The notes under the pieces were generated by a model that saw nothing but the letters and a program-made list of their open reading frames with translations, was not told the DNA's origin and searched no databases. A stretch of DNA of 15,818 nt from Planctomycetota bacterium (GTDB lineage: Bacteria > Planctomycetota > Phycisphaerae > WQYP01): the NCBI GenBank assembly GCA_021852225.1, contig JAJZOA010000281.1, positions 1 through 15,818 on the forward strand. Direction: 5' to 3'. Positions 7,760 to 14,842 of the stretch are shown here, piece by piece. Made by a program: the position numbers and the translations under genes. Positions within the stretch are counted from its first letter, which is position 1, and each line of letters begins with the position of its first letter.

Positions 7760-8848
7760 TTATTGGCCCGGTGCCGGGCCAGGTCCGTTACCCTGGTGGT
7801 GCTTCCAGTGCTGCCAGCGGCTGTCCCGCATGGCCTTCATACGGTCCTGAATGGATTGCTCCAGCATATCCATCGGAAGGGCCCAGTCGGCGTTTATATC
7901 ACGACCTTTGCGCTTAAGGTTCAAAGTGGAAAGCATCATTGCGTGCAGTTTGGCCTCTGGCGAAGCAGACTGCGATTGGCCCATCATTTCCGCCATCGCC
8001 AAGCCACCTTCCACCATTTTATACATATTTTCCGCAGCAGCTTTGGTAGCTCCGGCCACAGTCACATGCAGGTGCGCCGTCCGGGCATTGGTTGCCGACG
8101 CGGCCAGACTGATCGTATGCAGACCGCGCACGAATGGCGGAACATGGGCATGTTCGGGCAATTTATCAAAGCCCGTCGCCGCCGCGTAAAAAATGGTACC
8201 TGGGTTCATATTTACAATCAGCGGCGAATCGGCCGCCAGCGAAGCATGGCCGCCAGCCTGAAATTTCAGCGCGGCTTTCATCATGGTGACGTTATGTGTG
8301 ATCAGCACATCACCGGATGCAGGTTGTGCCAAATAAAACGCATGACCTGGGCCATCCGGCTGCATCCGTCGCATGGTAATTCCGTGGTAGACTACGGTCT
8401 TTCCGGTAGCTTTTGCCTGAAGGTCCACGGCGGCGTGAAAGGTTGAAGGATTGACATGTAATTGCATGACGAACTGCTTGTGGCCAACGGCCGTCCCATA
8501 AACCAGTATGTCGTGCGAATCCTTGCAAATAGCAGCCCATAATTTTTTGATTTTTCCCTGCTGTCGCTTCATGTGAGCGTCGGCGCGCGGTGCAAATTTT
8601 TGCATGTCAGCGGCCATGGCCGCCAGCTTATCGGCCATGCCAGTTTTCACCAGTGCATCCGAATTAATATAAATAATCCAATGTGTGCCAGCGGGAATCA
8701 GGGCGGGGTTCAGTGGCTGGGCGGACAATCGGCCGCTGGCGATTGCCGATGCGGCGGAGACAGCAAGAATTCCGGCAACAGCGGATTTCACAAGCCGCCG
8801 TTTTAGGGAATTCCGCCACTGCGGTGCGGGTGGATTTGTGAACACCAT
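7760..8848 (-). CDS. Secreted protein of unknown function, first gene of the sigma operon
   Basis: 362 residues from ATG at 8848, which has AGGAG 7 bases upstream; an in-frame ATG at 8881 lacks such a site. Residues 16-43 form a signal peptide: RNSLKRR, a hydrophobic core (VKSAVAGILAVSAASA) and likely cleavage near LSA. Just after comes a motif about residues 52-66 (PAGTHWIIYINSDAL) of a kind I recall in other planctomycete secreted proteins, but I cannot name the family with confidence. The middle is beta-rich; the last 70 residues are charged, helical and end in a His/Gly/Pro-rich tail. It is followed by sigma and anti-sigma genes with a 35-base gap, so it may be part of the sensing circuit or a target made in the same transcript. 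No enzyme motif is visible. Confidence 0.82.
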   Translation of the reverse strand: MVFTNPPAPQWRNSLKRRLVKSAVAGILAVSAASAIASGRLSAQPLNPALIPAGTHWIIYINSDALVKTGMADKLAAMAADMQKFAPRADAHMKRQQGKIKKLWAAICKDSHDILVYGTAVGHKQFVMQLHVNPSTFHAAVDLQAKATGKTVVYHGITMRRMQPDGPGHAFYLAQPASGDVLITHNVTMMKAALKFQAGGHASLAADSPLIVNMNPGTIFYAAATGFDKLPEHAHVPPFVRGLHTISLAASATNARTAHLHVTVAGATKAAAENMYKMVEGGLAMAEMMGQSQSASPEAKLHAMMLSTLNLKRKGRDINADWALPMDMLEQSIQDRMKAMRDSRWQHWKHHQGNGPGPAPGQ

Positions 8849-8999
8849 GAGGTAACTCCTGTCAAAATGCAAAGAACGCAACCGACAGCCCTTACGCCGG
8901 TGACCAAGACATGGTTACATTATTTTCGATGGTATGGCGATTTTCCACCAGCAATTTGTGCCGACCCGGTGAATCCGGCCAGTTGGGCGGGAATAAAGA

Positions 9000-9353
9000 T
9001 CAGGCCGACTTTACTTCGCCGGAAGTTGGGCCGTGCAGAGCCTCGTGCTGCTGCCGGGCATGCTGCAAAACGCCATCACACACCAGCTTGCAGAGATTTT
9101 GAACGGAAGGGTCTACAATGCGATAAATAGACTGCGAACCAAGCCTCTCGAAATCCACCAAGCCAGCCTGACGCAGAATTCCCAAATGCTTGGAAACAGA
9201 AGCCTGATTCATTTTCAGATCGCGTGTTAACGCCGTGACATTGGCCGGAGCCTGCACCAGAAGGGAAAGGATGCGAATGCGATTCTCATCGCCCATGGCA
9301 CGGAAGCGCTCCGCCACACGACAAACCAGTCCAGAGTTTCGCGAATCAAGCAT
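9000..9353 (-). CDS. ArsR-type winged helix-turn-helix regulator
   Basis: 117 residues with the ArsR/SmtB winged helix fold: a leading helix (AERFRAMGDENRIRILSLL, 14-32), the scissor helices, a recognition helix about 50-62 (QASVSKHLGILRQAG) and a beta wing at 66-79. It would be a dimeric repressor. The arsenic/cadmium motif ELCVCDL is absent from the helix before the recognition helix (here VTALTRDL). Cysteines and histidines instead cluster at the C-terminus (Cys88, Cys92, His98, His103, His107), where some family members bind zinc, cobalt or other ligands; whether they do here is unknown. AAGGA lies 9 bases upstream of ATG. A pair of matching AT-rich repeats lies in its own promoter. No obvious metal transporter is adjacent. 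Confidence 0.9.
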   Translation of the reverse strand: MLDSRNSGLVCRVAERFRAMGDENRIRILSLLVQAPANVTALTRDLKMNQASVSKHLGILRQAGLVDFERLGSQSIYRIVDPSVQNLCKLVCDGVLQHARQQHEALHGPTSGEVKSA

Positions 9354-9356
9354 AAG

Positions 9357-9384
9357 AGAATATCCTTGTTTTAGAATATTCCTT
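9357..9384 (-). promoter_or_regulatory. Candidate operator of the ArsR-type gene
   Basis: AGAATATCCTT (9357-9367) and AGAATATTCCTT (9373-9384) are near-identical direct repeats with starts 16 bases apart. The second contains a perfect palindrome, GAATATTC. The first overlaps the ribosome binding site of the leftward regulator gene. Position and spacing (about one and a half helical turns) suit autorepression by the regulator, which is inferred. Confidence 0.45.
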
Positions 9385-9633
9385 TATGTTAACCTAAACT
9401 TGCGAAAAATCCCAGCCAAACGCCCCGAATTATTCTTATCAACGCGCCACGGGCGGGCATTCGGCAGTCAAGGCAAAGAATCGGTCTGCACAAAAGTAGC
9501 AATCGGGAGGAAACACCGGCACCCAGAAGGCTCTTCCGTCGCCATGCCAAATGAATCGCAGAGCGACCGTCAATCTTGCATAAGCCGATGCCAAAACGGC
9601 GGCCCGCATCAATTAACAGGTTGCTGGGTTGGA

Positions 9634-9647
9634 CCGCAAGTTTGCGG
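9634..9647 (-). terminator. Small hairpin just after rpsR
   Basis: CCGCA, a 4-base loop, TGCGG forms a 5-base-pair stem (6 if the loop is squeezed) seven bases past the rpsR stop. No T-run follows in the leftward direction, so it may mark an mRNA 3' end rather than an intrinsic terminator. Confidence 0.3.
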
Positions 9648-9653
9648 ATATAA

Positions 9654-9914
9654 TCAGCCCGGCTGAGAACTGCCAGCAAACGGAAGCATTGCCATGAAGC
9701 GGGCGCGCTTTATTGCATCCGTAATCATGCGCTGCTCAAACGCAGCCGCCCCCGTGCGGGTACGACCCTGAATTTTTCCGTTAATGGAAAGCATTTTCTT
9801 GAGAGTTTCAATGTCCTTGTAATCCACATAGACCTTACCAGTGGAACTGGTTTTCGCAATGCGAATCTTAGGGCGGGCAAAAGACTGAAAACGCGGTTTG
9901 GTTCTTGGGGGCAT
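9654..9914 (-). CDS. rpsR: 30S ribosomal protein S18
   Basis: 86 residues, the normal size for bS18, which binds bS6 on the platform of the small subunit near the mRNA exit. The core YVDYKDIETLKKML (29-42), NGKI, and AIKRARFMAMLPF (67-79) are diagnostic. The protein has no cysteine, so it lacks the CxxC seen in some zinc-binding S18 proteins. The basic N-terminus of about 28 residues is longer than minimal. AGGAA lies 7-8 bases before the ATG. In many bacteria rpsR sits with rpsF and rplI; here it stands alone between an ArsR-type gene and a ferredoxin gene, so it could be the only copy moved away or a second copy. Sequence alone cannot decide. Confidence 0.93.
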   Translation of the reverse strand: MPPRTKPRFQSFARPKIRIAKTSSTGKVYVDYKDIETLKKMLSINGKIQGRTRTGAAAFEQRMITDAIKRARFMAMLPFAGSSQPG

Positions 9915-9935
9915 TTAATAATTCCTATTCTGGCC

Positions 9936-9981
9936 CGGGCACGCACCCGACTATGTCATTCAACATGAACGCCATGTTGAA
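9936..9981 (-). promoter_or_regulatory. Structured leader of rpsR
   Basis: A perfect 9-base-pair hairpin lies at 9959-9981 (TTCAACATG, loop AACGC, CATGTTGAA). A smaller CGGG/CCCG hairpin with a 6-base loop lies at 9936-9949. Both are 22-67 bases upstream of the rpsR start. No T-run follows the large hairpin leftward. AT-rich, -10-like sequences (leftward TATACT at 10054-10059 and TATAAA at 10045-10050) would give a leader of roughly 120-130 bases. Leaders bound by ribosomal proteins are known for rpsF-rpsR transcripts; a link here is inference. Confidence 0.4.
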
Positions 9982-10075
9982 CCGTCGGAGATGGGTGTTC
10001 CGCGCGAAGCGAAGCACATGCCTGGGGACACACAAAAACGCTTATTTATAGATAGTATACCGGTTCTTCCGACGC

Positions 10076-10100
10076 TTCACCTGCGCAAAGCAGCCGTGAA
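10076..10100 (-). terminator. Bulged hairpin downstream of the ferredoxin gene
   Basis: TTCAC-CTGC pairs with GCAG-(CC bulge)-GTGAA, giving nine pairs around a GCAAA loop. It begins 16 bases past the ferredoxin stop. Outside it, ACCGG and CCGGT can pair in addition. The leftward flank is not T-rich next to the stem, so it is better described as a structured 3' end than a firm terminator. Confidence 0.4.
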
Positions 10101-10116
10101 AAGAATGATTCCGGTA

Positions 10117-10377
10117 CTATTTTTTATAATGCTCGGCGTTCACCGCAATATACTTTTTCCATTCATCGGGAACATCATCTTCCGGAAAAATGGCCTTCAC
10201 CGGACATTCGTCCACGCATAATCCGCAATCAATGCAGGTGTCAGGATCAATAAAAAGTTGCGCCGCTGGAGTAAATTCCCCTTCATCCTTGCGGGGGTGA
10301 ATGCAATCCACGGGGCACACGGCCACACAAGCCGTATCTTTTGTACCGATGCATGGTTCGGTAATCACATGTGGCAT
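10117..10377 (-). CDS. Seven-iron ferredoxin
   Basis: 86 residues, from ATG at 10377 with GAGGAG about 10 bases upstream; an upstream in-frame ATG at 10491 would add 38 residues unlike any ferredoxin. The start MPHVITEPCIG closely resembles small ferredoxins such as that of Thermus. By analogy with the Azotobacter and Thermus proteins, Cys9, Cys17 and Cys58 would hold a [3Fe-4S] cluster, and Cys21, Cys48, Cys51 and Cys54 a [4Fe-4S] cluster; Cys25 is extra. The missing cysteine in CIGTKDTAC (two residues after Cys9 of a four-Cys motif) is what makes one cluster three-iron. It is a soluble low-potential electron carrier. No partner oxidoreductase is adjacent, so the partner is unknown. It appears to have its own promoter. 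Confidence 0.95.
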   Translation of the reverse strand: MPHVITEPCIGTKDTACVAVCPVDCIHPRKDEGEFTPAAQLFIDPDTCIDCGLCVDECPVKAIFPEDDVPDEWKKYIAVNAEHYKK

Positions 10378-10502
10378 GGTGAAACAACTCCTCGAAACAC
10401 CGGTCCCGCCAGACCAGGCAACCGCGTTATAAGCCCGCGCCTCTGGATACTGGCCCCGGTGGAACCGCGCAACCAAAGCTACGGATTCCAACCGAATTCG
10501 GC

Positions 10503-10532
10503 ATTATATACCTTCGTTAGGGAATCACGCAA
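10503..10532 (-). promoter_or_regulatory. Candidate promoter of the ferredoxin gene
   Basis: Reading leftward, TTGCGT (10532-10527), an 18-base spacer and a perfect TATAAT (10508-10503) form a sigma-70-like promoter. Transcription would begin near 10495 and leave a leader of about 118 bases before the ferredoxin ATG at 10377. Confidence 0.5.
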
Positions 10533-10570
10533 TGGCAAACACTAAATTGTTTTCATGAATACGAATAAAT

Positions 10571-10589
10571 GCGACTAGCCCCCTATCGC
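10571..10589 (-). terminator. Possible terminator after the deiodinase-like gene
   Basis: GCGA-(bulged C)-TAG, a CCCC loop, CTA-TCGC forms a 7-base-pair stem with one bulge. On the leftward strand it is followed by ATTTATTCGTATT, a moderately T-rich tail. It lies about 70 bases past the stop of the leftward gene at 10660. Confidence 0.35.
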
Positions 10590-10659
10590 GATGGCTCGAA
10601 GGGAAGTCACAAGGCACAAGGCGTGTATAAATGCCCGACAAGCAGATCAGAACAGTATT

Positions 10660-11712
10660 TTATTTTGCGTAATCAAAAAGCCGCCGCAACTTGCCGCGGT
10701 CCAAGTCGGCATAAATCTGTCGGTATTGCTCCGCAGACACAGTTCGATGAAGCGCTTTTTTGAAGTCCGCCGCGCGTTGACGAGCTTTGGCAAGAATTTC
10801 CCGCAAGGATTGTCGAAATGACTGGCTGTATTGGCCGCGCCGGCGCAATTGCACAATGGCTTCGCGAGTTTGGATGAGTGAACTGGTAAATCGCTGTAAT
10901 ACCGGCAACAATCGACGCAGCGTCGGCCGGCTGACACCGGCATCATCAAATGCCGCAGCCAGTCCCTGCAGGCTACCGGGAGGCAGAAAACCGGCATCAA
11001 ATTCCAATGGTGGACCGGACTGGCGGCTAAAGCCGGGGCCCATCAGTCGCGAGGCAATCGGACGATGGGCCAGCAGATCGCCGACTGCGCCATTCACTTG
11101 CGATGGTGCCATCCAAGGCCATGCGCAAACCAGTTTTCCTTTTCCATCCACCAGAAATGTCATATTGGGAAGGCTTCCATACGCGATGGATGTGGCATTG
11201 GTGATTGAATCAATCGATAAGTCGCTTGCCGGGAAATGCAGTCGTGTTGCGGCTTCCGCGGCGGCTTTCCGCCGGTCGGCGGCGCTGGTGGCGGCCGGAA
11301 TGGAGAATCCGGCCCGCTGGTTAAGAACCAGCGCATCGGAAGTGCCCGCCGGATGGGCTTCTGCTTGATACACAATAAGCACGGATATTTTACCTCGCCA
11401 TTTTTTCGCCAGCCAGTTCACACTTCCGGCGCTTAGCCGGAACGCCGGCTCCGTAAGAGACCCGAATTCCAGAAGCAACGGCTTGCCCGCGAACGCCGCC
11501 AAAGGAACGGGCTGCCCGCGCAGATTCACCACGTGCAACGCCGGTGCCTTCTGGCCAATGCGCCAAGTCGGCGGCGGAGCAAGTTTTACCGCCTCTATTC
11601 TGGGACTTGTTCCGATTGGAAAATCGGCATGAGCCATGGCCACGCGCGTCAACAGGCCGATTGCCATAATAGCAACGAATTTCAGGCGAATGGTGGGAGG
11701 CTTTTTCTTCAT
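10660..11712 (-). CDS. Secreted deiodinase-like thioredoxin-fold protein
   Basis: 350 residues. A signal peptide covers about 1-29 (KKKPPTIRLKF, then VAIMAIGLLTRVAMAHA). Residues 55-215 resemble bacterial relatives of iodothyronine deiodinase with a thioredoxin fold: APALHVVNLRGQPVPL, LLLEFGSLTEPAFR (80-92), VLIVYQAEAHPAG (111-123) and LPNMTFLVDGKGK (181-193) with the expected cis-proline, Pro182. In the family the GS-x-T-(Sec or Cys)-P motif carries the redox residue; here the position is Glu88 (codon GAG), so no selenocysteine or cysteine is there. The only cysteine in the mature protein is Cys196. The last 120 residues are helical and unassigned. The ribosome binding site is weak. It is probably periplasmic, and redox activity of the usual kind looks unlikely. 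Confidence 0.8.
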   Translation of the reverse strand: MKKKPPTIRLKFVAIMAIGLLTRVAMAHADFPIGTSPRIEAVKLAPPPTWRIGQKAPALHVVNLRGQPVPLAAFAGKPLLLEFGSLTEPAFRLSAGSVNWLAKKWRGKISVLIVYQAEAHPAGTSDALVLNQRAGFSIPAATSAADRRKAAAEAATRLHFPASDLSIDSITNATSIAYGSLPNMTFLVDGKGKLVCAWPWMAPSQVNGAVGDLLAHRPIASRLMGPGFSRQSGPPLEFDAGFLPPGSLQGLAAAFDDAGVSRPTLRRLLPVLQRFTSSLIQTREAIVQLRRRGQYSQSFRQSLREILAKARQRAADFKKALHRTVSAEQYRQIYADLDRGKLRRLFDYAK

Positions 11713-11816
11713 AAAATTCTAAACGGTCAGGTTGGGGACAAGTTTCAGCGCCCCATGCCGATATTCGGAGATTGTGCGTTTGGTGCCGTCAAACCTTTGG
11801 TATTCATACTGCCAAA

Positions 11817-11846
11817 TTAACTGCTGGACCGATTTAATTATATAAA
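11817..11846 (+). promoter_or_regulatory. Candidate rightward promoter of DUF1800-DUF1501
   Basis: TTAACT (11817-11822), an 18-base spacer and TATAAA (11841-11846) resemble a sigma-70 promoter (4 of 6 and 5 of 6 consensus bases). Transcription would start near 11853, leaving a leader of about 90 bases to the DUF1800 start. Confidence 0.4.
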
Positions 11847-11866
11847 TCAGGCGATTGCGATTGCAA
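11837..11866 (-). promoter_or_regulatory. Candidate leftward promoter of the deiodinase-like gene
   Basis: On the leftward strand TTGCAA (11866-11861), an 18-base spacer and a perfect TATAAT (11842-11837) form a promoter. Its -10 box overlaps the rightward -10 box in a symmetrical AT-rich core, so the two would compete for polymerase. Confidence 0.45.
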
Positions 11867-11909
11867 CCAGTCGGCCAGCAGTTCGTATAACCCCTCAGAG
11901 GCTTGTAAC

Positions 11910-11925
11910 CACCCCCGCCGGGGTG
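11910..11925 (+). promoter_or_regulatory. Leader hairpin just before the DUF1800 ribosome binding site
   Basis: CACCCC, loop CGCC, GGGGTG is a strong 6-base-pair GC-rich hairpin ending eight bases before the GGAG ribosome binding site at 11933-11936. There is no T-run, so it is not a terminator. It may stabilise or modulate translation of the DUF1800 mRNA. Confidence 0.4.
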
Positions 11926-11944
11926 AGAATCTGGAGCTGCAATC

Positions 11945-13456
11945 ATGATTCAGAACGCCGCCGAGTTGCTGGAACCGATCTGGTCGGACCCGACCTTTCA
12001 ATGGAACTGGCGCATGGCCAGCCACCTTATGAATCGGGCCGGATTTGGCGGCAGTGCCGCCGAAATTGACCGGCTGGTTCAAATGGGCCCCCAGGCGTCG
12101 GTGAATCATCTGATCAATTATCGGGCGATGCCTGATACGCTTCCCGCGCTTGAGTTCAGTTCGCTTTCGCATCCGCAATTCCAATCATTGCGGGAACACC
12201 GGCGGTTTATTCAGTCGCTTTCGCGCCCCGAAAAGCGGGAATATTTTCAGCTCTATAATGCGGCCAATTTCGCCAAAATGCAGGAAATGCGATGCTGGTG
12301 GATCAACCGCATGGTACAAACCCCTCGTCCGCTGGAAGAAAAAATGACCCTTTTCTGGCACGGATTATTCGTCAGCGCTTTTTCCATGGTGAACAGTTCA
12401 TACCACATGTATCTGCAGAATCAGTTGTTCCGCCAGTTTGCTACGGGCAGCGCCAAGGAATTGACGGTGGCCGTCAGCCGCGATCCGGCGATGCTGCGCT
12501 ACCTGAACAACAACCAGAACCGCAAGGGCCATCCCAACGAAAACTACGCCCGCGAACTTATGGAACTTTTTACCATGGGCATCGGCAATTACACCGAAGA
12601 AGATGTGCGCGAATCGGCACGGGCCTGGACCGGCTGGACATTTTTGGGCGATACCTTTGTTTTCCGTGCCAAACAGCATGATTTCGGCCGCAAGACATTT
12701 CTTGGAGAAACGGGCGATTTCGACGGTCGCGACATTGTGAATATTATTTTCAGTAAGCCGGCAACGGCAACTCATTTTGCGACGAAGCTCGCCACGTTTT
12801 TTGGTTCAGATAATCCCCCGCCGCAATTGGTTCAGGCGCTTGCGCAAACGCTGCGCCAGGCCAACTGGCATGTGGACGCGGTACTTAAAACGCTTTTTTC
12901 CAGCCGATGGTTTTATTCCGACCAGGTCGTGCGACGAAAGATTAAATCTCCAATTGAACTGGTGACCGGCGCATTGCGGGCGCTGCAAACTCCAGTGGCA
13001 AATTCCCCCAGCGTACTGGCCGGCATGACCAGCATGGGCCAGCAGTTATTTGAAGCGCCAAATGTTGGCGGCTGGCCGCACGGCCGTGGCTGGATCAACA
13101 CCAGCACACTTTATGCGCGTTATGCGGTACCTTTGTATATTGTTGCAGGCAGACCACCAGGGAACCACCCTTCGGCGATGATGGCCAGGACGCAATTCTC
13201 CCCATTTGAAACTGGCTTTTCTCCGGAGCGGTTGCTGGCGGAACGGAACATTTCCACGACCGCGGCGGCGGTTGATTTTTTTGTTGATTTGCTGATTCAG
13301 GATCAAATTGAACCAAAGAAGCGCGAAGCTCTGCTGCGTTGTATTTCCAACTCAAACACGGCGCACGATGAAGCGCTGAATATGGGCACAGCCCATTGGA
13401 AACTGCTGAACCTGCTGGAACTTGTAATGGCCATGCCGGAATATCAACTCTGTTGA
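11945..13456 (+). CDS. DUF1800 family protein
   Basis: 503 residues with the DUF1800 hallmarks: HLMNRAGFGGS near residues 27-37, the EEKMTLFWHGLF stretch, the HPNENYARELMELFTMGIGNYTEEDV block (about 198-223), and GGWPHGRGWIN near 379. The family's biochemistry is not established. It nearly always pairs with DUF1501, and the pair is abundant in planctomycetes. No signal peptide is seen, while its partner has a Tat-type leader. The ATG has GGAG 8 bases upstream and a GC hairpin before that. The DUF1501 gene follows after 44 bases, so the two almost surely share a transcript. Confidence 0.93.
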   Translation: MIQNAAELLEPIWSDPTFQWNWRMASHLMNRAGFGGSAAEIDRLVQMGPQASVNHLINYRAMPDTLPALEFSSLSHPQFQSLREHRRFIQSLSRPEKREYFQLYNAANFAKMQEMRCWWINRMVQTPRPLEEKMTLFWHGLFVSAFSMVNSSYHMYLQNQLFRQFATGSAKELTVAVSRDPAMLRYLNNNQNRKGHPNENYARELMELFTMGIGNYTEEDVRESARAWTGWTFLGDTFVFRAKQHDFGRKTFLGETGDFDGRDIVNIIFSKPATATHFATKLATFFGSDNPPPQLVQALAQTLRQANWHVDAVLKTLFSSRWFYSDQVVRRKIKSPIELVTGALRALQTPVANSPSVLAGMTSMGQQLFEAPNVGGWPHGRGWINTSTLYARYAVPLYIVAGRPPGNHPSAMMARTQFSPFETGFSPERLLAERNISTTAAAVDFFVDLLIQDQIEPKKREALLRCISNSNTAHDEALNMGTAHWKLLNLLELVMAMPEYQLC

Positions 13457-13500
13457 TCGGCGTTACGCCGCACTGATCCGAAACGGAAAGGAGCCTCTTT

Positions 13501-14799
13501 ATGGATTCTCTTCACACACGCCGCATATTTTTGTCGCGCGGGCTGACCGTGTTATCCGCGGCGGCCACGCTTCCGCTGTTCGTCCAGCGAACCGCTTTTG
13601 CCATGAACAATCCGCACGATCTGCCGTTGACCCAGGCCGCTGCAGGCCGCGGTGATTCTCGCGTTCTGGTGGTGATACAGATGGGCGGCGGAAACGACGG
13701 ACTTTCCACGGTTATTCCTGTGGACAATGATGATTACCGCCGCGCCCGCCCCCGGCTGGCTATTACACAAAACCTGCTGCCGCTGGATAAAACACTGGCA
13801 TTGCACCCGGCGATGAAAGGCCTGAAGTCGCTCTATGATGACGGACGCATGGGCGTGGTGCTGGGTGTGGGGTACCCGAATCCGAATCGTTCACATTTTA
13901 GATCGATGGCCATCTGGCAAACCGGTCAACCCGCCATCAATGGCAACAGCGGATGGCTCGGGCGTTATTTTGATGCGCAATGTTGTGGAGCGGATCCAGT
14001 AAAGCCTGACGCGGGAATCAGCATCGGTCCGCTTTCACCATTGACGCTAAAGGGTGATAAATTTCAGCCGATTTCGTTCCAGACGCCGGAACTGTTCCAA
14101 TGGCTTCCGGGCCGCGGCAAAGACGCCTATCATCGCCACCTGCATGCAGCGTATGAAACGGTAAATGGCATCAATCATGCCGCAGCCACGGGAATTTCCG
14201 GCGGAAATCCGGAGCTTGATTTTCTGGAACGTACGGCCCTGGATGCGGAAGTATCCGGTGTAGAAGTGCGAAATGCCGTCGGGCGAGCCCAGAATCATGC
14301 CAGTTATCCGCCGTCTGAACTGGGAAAGTCGCTTTCGCTGGTCGCGAAAATGATCGCCGCGGAACTCCCCACACGGGTTTATTACGTTTCCATCGGCGGG
14401 TTTGACACCCACGCCCAGCAGCAGAAGCGCCATGACAATCTGATGGCGGATTTATCCGCTGGTCTGGCTGCTTTTATGGCCGATCTTAAGGCACAGAACC
14501 TGGAAGACCGGACACTGGTGATGACCTTTTCGGAGTTCGGTCGGCGCGTGGCGGAAAACGCGAGTCAGGGAACGGATCACGGAACCGCGGCACCCATGTT
14601 TTTGCTGGGTGGCGGCATTCACGGCGGTTTAATCGGCCGGCAGCCTTCACTTGCCCCGGCGGATCTGCAAATGGGCGACCTGAAATTTTCCACGGATTTC
14701 CGCACTGTATACGCCGGTATACTTTCCGAATGGCTAAAAGCCGACAGTGCCAGCGTGCTGGGGAAGAAATTTAATGCCATCGATTTTGTAAAATCTTAA
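13501..14799 (+). CDS. DUF1501 family protein with Tat-type signal
   Basis: 432 residues. The N-terminus has a twin-arginine signal: TRRIFLS at 6-12 followed by a hydrophobic stretch and probable cleavage after AFA (about 34), so the folded protein is likely exported by the Tat system. The DUF1501 core is seen in MGGGNDGLSTVIP (57-69), the FDTHAQQ stretch, and the C-terminal block TFSEFGRRVAENASQGTDHGTAAPMFLLGGG. The last resembles the alkaline phosphatase/sulfatase superfamily, to which DUF1501 is related; the substrate is unknown. AAGGAG lies 8 bases before the ATG. It forms a two-gene unit with DUF1800. All hallmarks are intact. A possible terminator follows. Confidence 0.94.
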   Translation: MDSLHTRRIFLSRGLTVLSAAATLPLFVQRTAFAMNNPHDLPLTQAAAGRGDSRVLVVIQMGGGNDGLSTVIPVDNDDYRRARPRLAITQNLLPLDKTLALHPAMKGLKSLYDDGRMGVVLGVGYPNPNRSHFRSMAIWQTGQPAINGNSGWLGRYFDAQCCGADPVKPDAGISIGPLSPLTLKGDKFQPISFQTPELFQWLPGRGKDAYHRHLHAAYETVNGINHAAATGISGGNPELDFLERTALDAEVSGVEVRNAVGRAQNHASYPPSELGKSLSLVAKMIAAELPTRVYYVSIGGFDTHAQQQKRHDNLMADLSAGLAAFMADLKAQNLEDRTLVMTFSEFGRRVAENASQGTDHGTAAPMFLLGGGIHGGLIGRQPSLAPADLQMGDLKFSTDFRTVYAGILSEWLKADSASVLGKKFNAIDFVKS

Positions 14800-14809
14800 A
14801 GTTCATTCT

Positions 14810-14842
14810 GTTCCGCATGCGTGTCGCGCCTGGGAACTTTTT
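14810..14842 (+). terminator. Possible intrinsic terminator after DUF1501
   Basis: GTTCC (14810-14814) pairs with GGAAC (14833-14837), followed by a TTTTT run ending at 14842. The loop is long (18 bases) and can fold further only weakly. AAAGTTC at 14798-14804 and GAACTTT at 14834-14840 offer a competing pairing. Located 11 bases past the stop. Confidence 0.4.

Larger units (their letters stand above)
9354..9653. other. Intergenic region between arsR-type gene and rpsR
   Basis: About 300 bases with no gene I can support. It holds the likely operator of the ArsR-type gene at its left end and a small hairpin next to the rpsR stop at its right end. A 96-codon leftward frame through it (9389-9679) overlaps rpsR, has no ribosome binding site and is Arg/Leu-rich in the manner of random frames, so I did not call it. 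Confidence 0.6.

Noticed and set aside
9389..9679. 96-codon leftward frame between the ArsR-type gene and rpsR
   Set aside because: It overlaps the end of rpsR in another frame, lacks a ribosome binding site and has no motif.
10378..10491. 38-residue N-terminal extension of the ferredoxin
   Set aside because: The internal ATG at 10377 has GAGGAG upstream and gives the standard ferredoxin start; the extension is unlike any family member.
11449..11451. A selenocysteine codon in the deiodinase-like gene
   Set aside because: The codon at the catalytic position is GAG, not TGA, and no in-frame TGA exists in the gene.
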